Assembly (NCBI GenBank): GCA_050330855.1
Contig: JBHJNL010000213.1
Span: forward strand, 1 to 10,564
Length of the DNA stretch: 10,564 bases
Source: RCC1774 sp050330855
GTDB taxonomy: Bacteria; Cyanobacteriota; Cyanobacteriia; Thermosynechococcales; Thermosynechococcaceae
Direction: 5' to 3'
In this document: positions 7,499 through 10,564 of the stretch, in pieces
Layout: every line of letters begins with the position of its first letter
Position numbering within the stretch: position 1 is the first letter of the stretch
Position numbers and translations under genes: made by a program
The notes under the pieces: generated by a model
What the model saw: only the letters and a program-made list of their open reading frames with translations
What the model was told of the DNA's origin: nothing
Database searches by the model: none

Positions 7499-7715
7499 TG
7501 CAAAAATAGATAATAGAACATATCAAGAAGTCAGCGTGATTAAGGCCACAATAGAACTTCTCAACAACCTGATTATCGGGTGTTGCTCTGCTCAAAGATA
7601 GACGAGATTACTGTACCTTTTTAAGGGTTTTCCGTAGCTCAAACGGCTTTGATGAGGGTTCTTACACCATTTGTGTGAGGTTTCCCGAAGAACGATATAG
7701 CCGCCAATGATCGAA
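7499..7715. other. Intergenic region upstream of ftsH, no gene seen
   Basis: No coding frame here looks real. It should hold the ftsH promoter, reading minus, but I find only weak AT-rich candidates such as GATAAT near 7573-7578 without a convincing -35 partner. A small hairpin is possible near 7662-7680 (CTCACAC/GTGTAAG on minus), with no T-run. The stretch separates the ftsH 5' end from the second higA locus, both on the minus strand. Confidence 0.4.
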
Positions 7716-7740
7716 CGTCCGGTGCAGGCGTTGGTTAGGC
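7716..7740 (-). repeat. attC-like half-site (integron cassette recombination site remnant)
   Basis: Reading minus from 7740, GCCTAAC fits the attC R'' consensus RYYYAAC and is followed by CAACGCCTGCACCGGACG, which resembles the conserved shoulder of many attC sites. The higA stop codon TAA (7737-7735) sits inside GCCTAAC, as is common for genes in integron cassettes. I could not find the matching GTTRRRY half downstream within about 130 bases, so this is at best half a site; no integrase is in the window. Confidence 0.35.
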
Positions 7741-8022
7741 CACTGATAAACGCTTGACCTCAATATTGCCAACTGCTTGCTCTGCTTGCCAGAGATCATA
7801 CTGTACTTGCTGATTGAGCCAGCTTTCAGGAGATGTATCAAAAGCTTTACCCAGTCGTATAGCCATCTCAGGACTGATTCCTGCTCTACCATTAAGGATA
7901 GCGGACAGGGTTTTTCGGCTGACACCGAGTGCTTCAGCTGCTTCAGTTACAGTCAAATTCAACGGTTCAATACAAAGCTCTTTGAGAACTTCGCCAGGAT
8001 GTGGTGGATTATGCATTTTCAT
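7735..8022 (-). CDS. higA: HigA-family XRE helix-turn-helix antitoxin (locus 2)
   Basis: A complete 95-residue HigA: MKMHNPPHPGEV at the start, a helix-turn-helix around 24-50 (VTEAAEALGVSRKTLSAILN), then GRAGISPEMAIRLGKAFDTSPESWL and QVQYDLW. Its role is to neutralise a HigB toxin and repress its own promoter. The ATG overlaps the stop of the higB remnant just upstream by one base (TGATG), the normal higBA arrangement. It has the same length and fold as the plus-strand HigA at 557-844 but differs at many positions, so the two are separate acquisitions or an old duplication. With its toxin cut in half, this gene also appears to be an orphan antitoxin. The stop codon lies within an attC-like half-site. 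Confidence 0.92.
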   Translation of the reverse strand: MKMHNPPHPGEVLKELCIEPLNLTVTEAAEALGVSRKTLSAILNGRAGISPEMAIRLGKAFDTSPESWLNQQVQYDLWQAEQAVGNIEVKRLSVA

Positions 8023-8201
8023 CAGTGGTAATCCTCAAGATCAATATCACAAGCATCAACGCCATCAAAGGTAAACGTAATCCGCCAGTTTCCAGATACT
8101 CTCACTGACCAAGTTCCTTTACGTTGCCCCGCTAGTTCATGAAGCACCAGTCCAGGTAAGCTCATGTCTTTTGGAGAAGCTACAGCATTAAGACGAGCTA
8201 G
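8022..8201 (-). pseudogene. higB: 3' part of a HigB-type toxin gene (locus 2)
   Basis: Upstream of higA on the minus strand, one frame reads LARLNAVASPKDMSLPGLVL, then HELAGQRKGTWSVRVSGNWR, and ends ITFTFDGVDACDIDLEDYH with a TGA that shares its A with the higA ATG. This is the central and C-terminal part of HigB, including the W-S-V-R-V-S-G-N-W-R block and the terminal D-Y-H. The first 30-40 residues of the family are missing. The frame meets a TAA at 8213-8211, and homology begins near 8201, where a PIN-domain start is joined in a different frame. An internal ATG at 8163-8161 could start a peptide of about 45 residues, but without the N-terminal region it is unlikely to be an active toxin. 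Confidence 0.82.
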
Positions 8202-8256
8202 ATCGAGCGGTTAGATAGCCAAGGATGCTAGTTTTAATATAGATGGTTTCACTCAT
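8188..8256 (-). pseudogene. 5' fragment of a PIN-domain (VapC-like) toxin gene
   Basis: A 22-codon frame starting at ATG 8256 begins MSETIYIKTSILGYLTAR. This matches the remembered N-terminus of a group of cyanobacterial PIN-domain VapC toxins (M-x-x-x-Y-I-E-T-S-I-I-G-Y-L-T-A-R-P-S). PIN domains are metal-dependent RNases whose first acidic residue lies at this Glu/Asp; here it is Lys8, so the fragment is damaged as well as truncated. After the Ala-Arg pair it runs into higB sequence out of frame and stops at TAA (8190-8188). The ATG overlaps a TGA (ATGA), as if an upstream antitoxin frame once ended there, but I do not recognise one. It lies 36 bp from the divergent DUF2459 gene. Confidence 0.68.
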
Positions 8257-8292
8257 TTGAGATTCAAGGGCATAACATTATAAGTAGTAATA

Positions 8293-8979
8293 ATGAGCGA
8301 TCTGACACCTATCGCTAAACACCGATTTTGCAAAATTTTCTTATTGCTCAGTGGCTTGCTGCTTGGTCTACCGCCATTCTACATCTGGACTCGTACCCCT
8401 CCTAGTTCATCGACCCGTCTTCCCGCGATACTGCCGTCGAAGACTCACTACGATTTGTACGTTGCCAACTGGGGCTACCACACCTCAATCATTGTGCAGC
8501 AGCCACAGGGATGGAAGCTAGGGCCAGCGAATGCCCCCGATGCGACCTTTGTTGAATATAGCTGGGGCGATCGCAACTTCTACATGAACGCCGACTTCTC
8601 TCCCCTGGCGCTCTTTACCACCGTGTTTCTGCCCACCCCATCGGTGCTACACCTACGCAACTGGTCTAAAGCCCCCACCTTAAAAAATGGGATGCGGCAC
8701 CTCTATTATCGACAAATTAATGCCGAGCAGCTTCGCACCCTCGTCAACAGCCTTGAAACCAGTTTTAAGACCTCCCGTGCGGTGGTTCTGCCCCTAGTTC
8801 CCCGCTTTCGAGGACGCTTTTATCCGGGTCGTGAATACTATATTTTTTGGTCCGCCTGCAATGCCTGGACGATTCGGCATCTTGCGAAGGCGGGGTTAGC
8901 GAAAGGGGATTTGCCGGTTGCGATCGCAGATCAGGTTGCCCCCCAACTGCGCGACTTTAAAGCCCTGCAATCTCCATAG
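8293..8979 (+). CDS. DUF2459 family protein with N-terminal membrane anchor
   Basis: The 228-residue protein has a basic N-terminus, a single hydrophobic helix at about 13-32 (signal anchor or uncleaved signal) and a soluble domain presumably outside the cytoplasmic membrane. Blocks NWGYHTSIIV (59-68), YSWGDRNFYM (89-98), FYPGREYYIFW (176-186) and SACNAWTIRHLAKAGL (187-202) match the DUF2459 family as I remember it; no biochemical function is established to my knowledge. His63 and Cys189 are the obvious candidates for a Cys-His pair, reminiscent of permuted papain-like amidases, but that is inference. The ATG at 8293 has no clear Shine-Dalgarno. The gene stands alone, between the toxin scar on the left and the palindromic repeat element on the right. 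Confidence 0.8.
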   Translation: MSDLTPIAKHRFCKIFLLLSGLLLGLPPFYIWTRTPPSSSTRLPAILPSKTHYDLYVANWGYHTSIIVQQPQGWKLGPANAPDATFVEYSWGDRNFYMNADFSPLALFTTVFLPTPSVLHLRNWSKAPTLKNGMRHLYYRQINAEQLRTLVNSLETSFKTSRAVVLPLVPRFRGRFYPGREYYIFWSACNAWTIRHLAKAGLAKGDLPVAIADQVAPQLRDFKALQSP

Positions 8980-9001
8980 CGATCACTGTTTCATCACCTT
9001 A

Positions 9002-9160
9002 AGGATCAAGAATTAAATAACATGCCTAACTTGCTACCCTCATCCTAAATCCTTCTCCCTAGGGAGAAGGACTTTGAATCTAGCTCCCTCTCCCTAGGGA
9101 GAGGGCTGGGGTGAGGGCGTACCCAGAGCCAAAGTTCGATGTTATTTAATCCATGATCCT
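9002..9160. repeat. MITE-like element with 22-bp terminal inverted repeats and nested palindromes
   Basis: Bases 9002-9023 and the reverse complement of 9139-9160 match at 20 of 22 positions, including a perfect 12-base core ATTAAATAACAT. Inside, CCCTCA (9037-9042) faces TGAGGG (9112-9117). Between them are two perfect 20-base palindromes at 9051-9070 (CCTTCTCCCT plus its complement) and 9086-9105 (CCCTCTCCCT plus its complement). The whole could fold into a long stem carrying two hairpins. The CCCTCATCC...TTCTCCC motif is, from memory, widespread between cyanobacterial genes. No coding capacity and no clear target-site duplication are seen. The element sits between the DUF2459 and monooxygenase genes and could also act as a terminator for the former. 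Confidence 0.75.
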
Positions 9161-9163
9161 AAG

Positions 9164-9207
9164 CAGATCAAGACCTCGACTGCCGATCAAGATCTGTTTG
9201 CTATATT
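9164..9207 (+). promoter_or_regulatory. Possible promoter/operator region of the monooxygenase gene
   Basis: CAGATC (9164-9169) and GATCTG (9191-9196) form an inverted repeat, and GATCAAGA occurs directly repeated at 9166 and 9185 (and once more at 9004). TATATT at 9202-9207, 28 bases before the ATG at 9236, could be a -10 box; no good -35 is evident. The symmetrical arrangement just upstream could bind a regulator, but this is weak evidence. Confidence 0.25.
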
Positions 9208-9235
9208 AAGACAACTTTTTGAATATCAAGAGCCT

Positions 9236-10321
9236 ATGCATTCTTCTAGGGAGCGAGTCGGCATCATCGGCGCAGGCACATCGGGCGTTTACCTCGCAGG
9301 CTTGCTGGCTCGACAGGGCTATCAAGTTGCTTTATTTGAACGTGCGCCCCAGCCTCGCACCGATGGTTGCGGAATTTTACTGATCGCCTCAGGACTGGAG
9401 GCACTCCAACAGGGGAACGCTCAACTCTGTCAGCAACTCCTAGAGACCGGCACCCCAGCCAAGAAATTTGAATATCGCAATCTGCGCGGAGAGGTCGCTA
9501 AAGCTGAAGTGGTGACCTATGACGCAAACGAATTACCTGCAATGCTCATCCACCGGAAAGCCATATTAGAAACGCTCTTAACCGATTTACCGCCCGACAT
9601 TCTTCATTTCAATGCTGAATTGGATGCTGTGACCCACACCCCAGGAGGTGCGATCGCACATTTCAAAGATGGAAGGGCTTGGGAAGGGGATTTATTAGTG
9701 GGTGGTGATGGCCTATTTTCACAGGTGCGGGAGGCGGTTGCGCCCAACCACCAGGTCTCTTATTTAGGGGATGTGGCCTGGCGAGGCATCGTTCAAGATC
9801 AAACCTTTTGTCCCGATGGTGACTTCATCCTTTACATGCGCGGTCGAGGCATTTACTCCAACTTCTTTGACCTGGGGCAGGGGCAGACCCATTGGGGCTT
9901 CTTTCTTAAGAAGGAACAAACGGAGTCTGAAAAGGGCACGCCGCGACCTGACGATACGACGATTCCGCCTCAAGAGTTAGAGAAGCTACCGGCCGATGCG
10001 AGAGCCGTGATTGAAGCAACGCTGCCTCAACAGATGGTGACTAATTTTTCCTATGATATTGACCCGCTGCCCCAGCTCTACAAGGGGCATGTGGTCTTAA
10101 TCGGTGATGCCGCCCATGCGAAAAGTCCATCCAGGGCGCGGGGAATGACCTCTGGGCTTGAAGATTCCCTCGCCCTCGCCAAGCATCTCAAGGCGAGTCC
10201 GACCATTGAGAAAGCTTTAGCCGGATTCCAAGGCGAGCGCATGCCGATTGTCCATGAGTATCAACGATCAAGCCGCGAAGTCAGTCGCAAGACAGGTCGC
10301 AAAAGCAAAAAGGCAGTTTGA
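9236..10321 (+). CDS. FAD-dependent monooxygenase (flavin aromatic-hydroxylase superfamily)
   Basis: A 361-residue flavoprotein of the group A monooxygenase type, which uses NAD(P)H and O2 to hydroxylate organic substrates; the substrate is not identifiable. Visible motifs are the dinucleotide-binding GAGTSG (12-17) with Glu35 closing the Rossmann unit, the FAD-contacting Arg at about 107 (IHRKAIL), and the DG motif GDLLVGGDGLFSQVR (151-165). The second FAD motif is VVLIGDAAHAKSP (286-298) followed by GMTSGLEDSLALAKHL. Where many members have P-x-x-G-x-G after the GD motif, this has P-S-R-A-R-G, so the first glycine is Ala301. The C-terminus is basic (RSSREVSRKTGRKSKKAV) and the protein is a little shorter than many relatives, but the frame ends cleanly. 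No signal peptide. It is convergent with the HicB gene, 16 bp away. Confidence 0.87.
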   Translation: MHSSRERVGIIGAGTSGVYLAGLLARQGYQVALFERAPQPRTDGCGILLIASGLEALQQGNAQLCQQLLETGTPAKKFEYRNLRGEVAKAEVVTYDANELPAMLIHRKAILETLLTDLPPDILHFNAELDAVTHTPGGAIAHFKDGRAWEGDLLVGGDGLFSQVREAVAPNHQVSYLGDVAWRGIVQDQTFCPDGDFILYMRGRGIYSNFFDLGQGQTHWGFFLKKEQTESEKGTPRPDDTTIPPQELEKLPADARAVIEATLPQQMVTNFSYDIDPLPQLYKGHVVLIGDAAHAKSPSRARGMTSGLEDSLALAKHLKASPTIEKALAGFQGERMPIVHEYQRSSREVSRKTGRKSKKAV

Positions 10322-10337
10322 GGGTGAAAGGTAAAAG

Positions 10338-10564
10338 CTAAGCCAACTCAAGACATTGAGGCTCAGGGAGAGATTCATTATCGGCCTGATAGGCCAAGAT
10401 GAGGGATTCAATCGCTTCTTGACCATTCGCAACCGCTTCTTTATAGGTGGCTCCGTGGGTACGCCACTGCTGACCGGGGAAATCAGGAAGACCGACAACA
10501 AAACAGCCATCCTCCATGGACCACTGAATCAACATTCGATACCTAGGCTGATCCGTTGCTGGAT
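10338..10564 (-). CDS. hicB: HicB-family antitoxin, 5' end open at the window edge
   Basis: The minus-strand frame reads YRMLIQWSMEDGCFVVGLPDF, then THGATYKEAVANGQEAIESL and a tail ADNESLPEPQ, the compact partial RNase-H-like fold of HicB antitoxins, which neutralise the small double-stranded-RNA-binding HicA toxin. The ATG at 10535 would drop the Tyr-Arg that begin the first beta strand in family members (often M-K-Y-R-M-L-I-Q-W-S). The frame stays open to the right edge, so the true start is probably further upstream, outside the window. No C-terminal DNA-binding extension is present, so this is the short form. The hicA partner is not on the 3' side; if it exists it lies beyond 10564. Confidence 0.83.
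   Translation of the reverse strand, partial: PATDQPRYRMLIQWSMEDGCFVVGLPDFPGQQWRTHGATYKEAVANGQEAIESLILAYQADNESLPEPQCLELA

Noticed and set aside
557..8256. A defence island or new immune system built around the toxin-antitoxin genes
   Set aside because: No nuclease, helicase, reverse transcriptase, CRISPR repeat or restriction gene is present. The toxin genes are broken and the genes between them are housekeeping.
1..10564. tRNA, rRNA, CRISPR arrays or known riboswitches
   Set aside because: I saw no tRNA-like cloverleaf, no rRNA segment, no regularly spaced direct repeats and no recognisable riboswitch core.

Overview
The window reads as chromosomal DNA of a cyanobacterium. Three things point that way. 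About a dozen copies of the HIP1 octamer GCGATCGC are scattered through it. It carries an FtsH protease closest in remembered family features to the cyanobacterial FtsH4 type. It also carries a type I menB of the phylloquinone (vitamin K1) pathway. Genus cannot be fixed from sequence alone; a filamentous or Acaryochloris/Leptolyngbya-like cyanobacterium is a guess.

Layout. The left end (1-890) is accessory debris: a 5'-truncated DDE transposase fragment on the minus strand, fused to a higB toxin gene that has lost its start codon and has an in-frame nonsense codon near its end, followed by an apparently intact higA antitoxin gene. The centre (891-7498) is housekeeping. A metallophosphoesterase gene on minus is followed by a plus-strand row of menB (naphthoate synthase), rsmG (16S rRNA methyltransferase) and a dacB-like D-Ala-D-Ala carboxypeptidase/endopeptidase. 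A convergent ftsH follows, with a good intrinsic terminator, whose product lacks the usual first membrane helix. From 7499 to 8256 there is a second toxin-antitoxin scar: another intact higA whose stop codon overlaps an attC-like half-site, preceded by the 3' half of a higB fused out of frame to the first codons of a PIN-domain (VapC-like) toxin gene. On the right are a DUF2459 membrane-anchored protein, a MITE-like element with nested palindromes, a FAD-dependent monooxygenase, and a HicB-family antitoxin running off the right edge.

How the parts relate. menB, rsmG and dacB are spaced by about 30 bp each and could be co-transcribed, but they serve unrelated pathways (quinone synthesis, ribosome modification, peptidoglycan trimming). 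The most striking pattern is that two independent HigBA loci, about 7.5 kb apart and on opposite strands, both keep an intact antitoxin and both have a destroyed toxin, each by rearrangement at short shared sequence. I see no convincing new multi-gene system here. The unusual signals are the toxin scars, the shortened FtsH and the nested repeat element.
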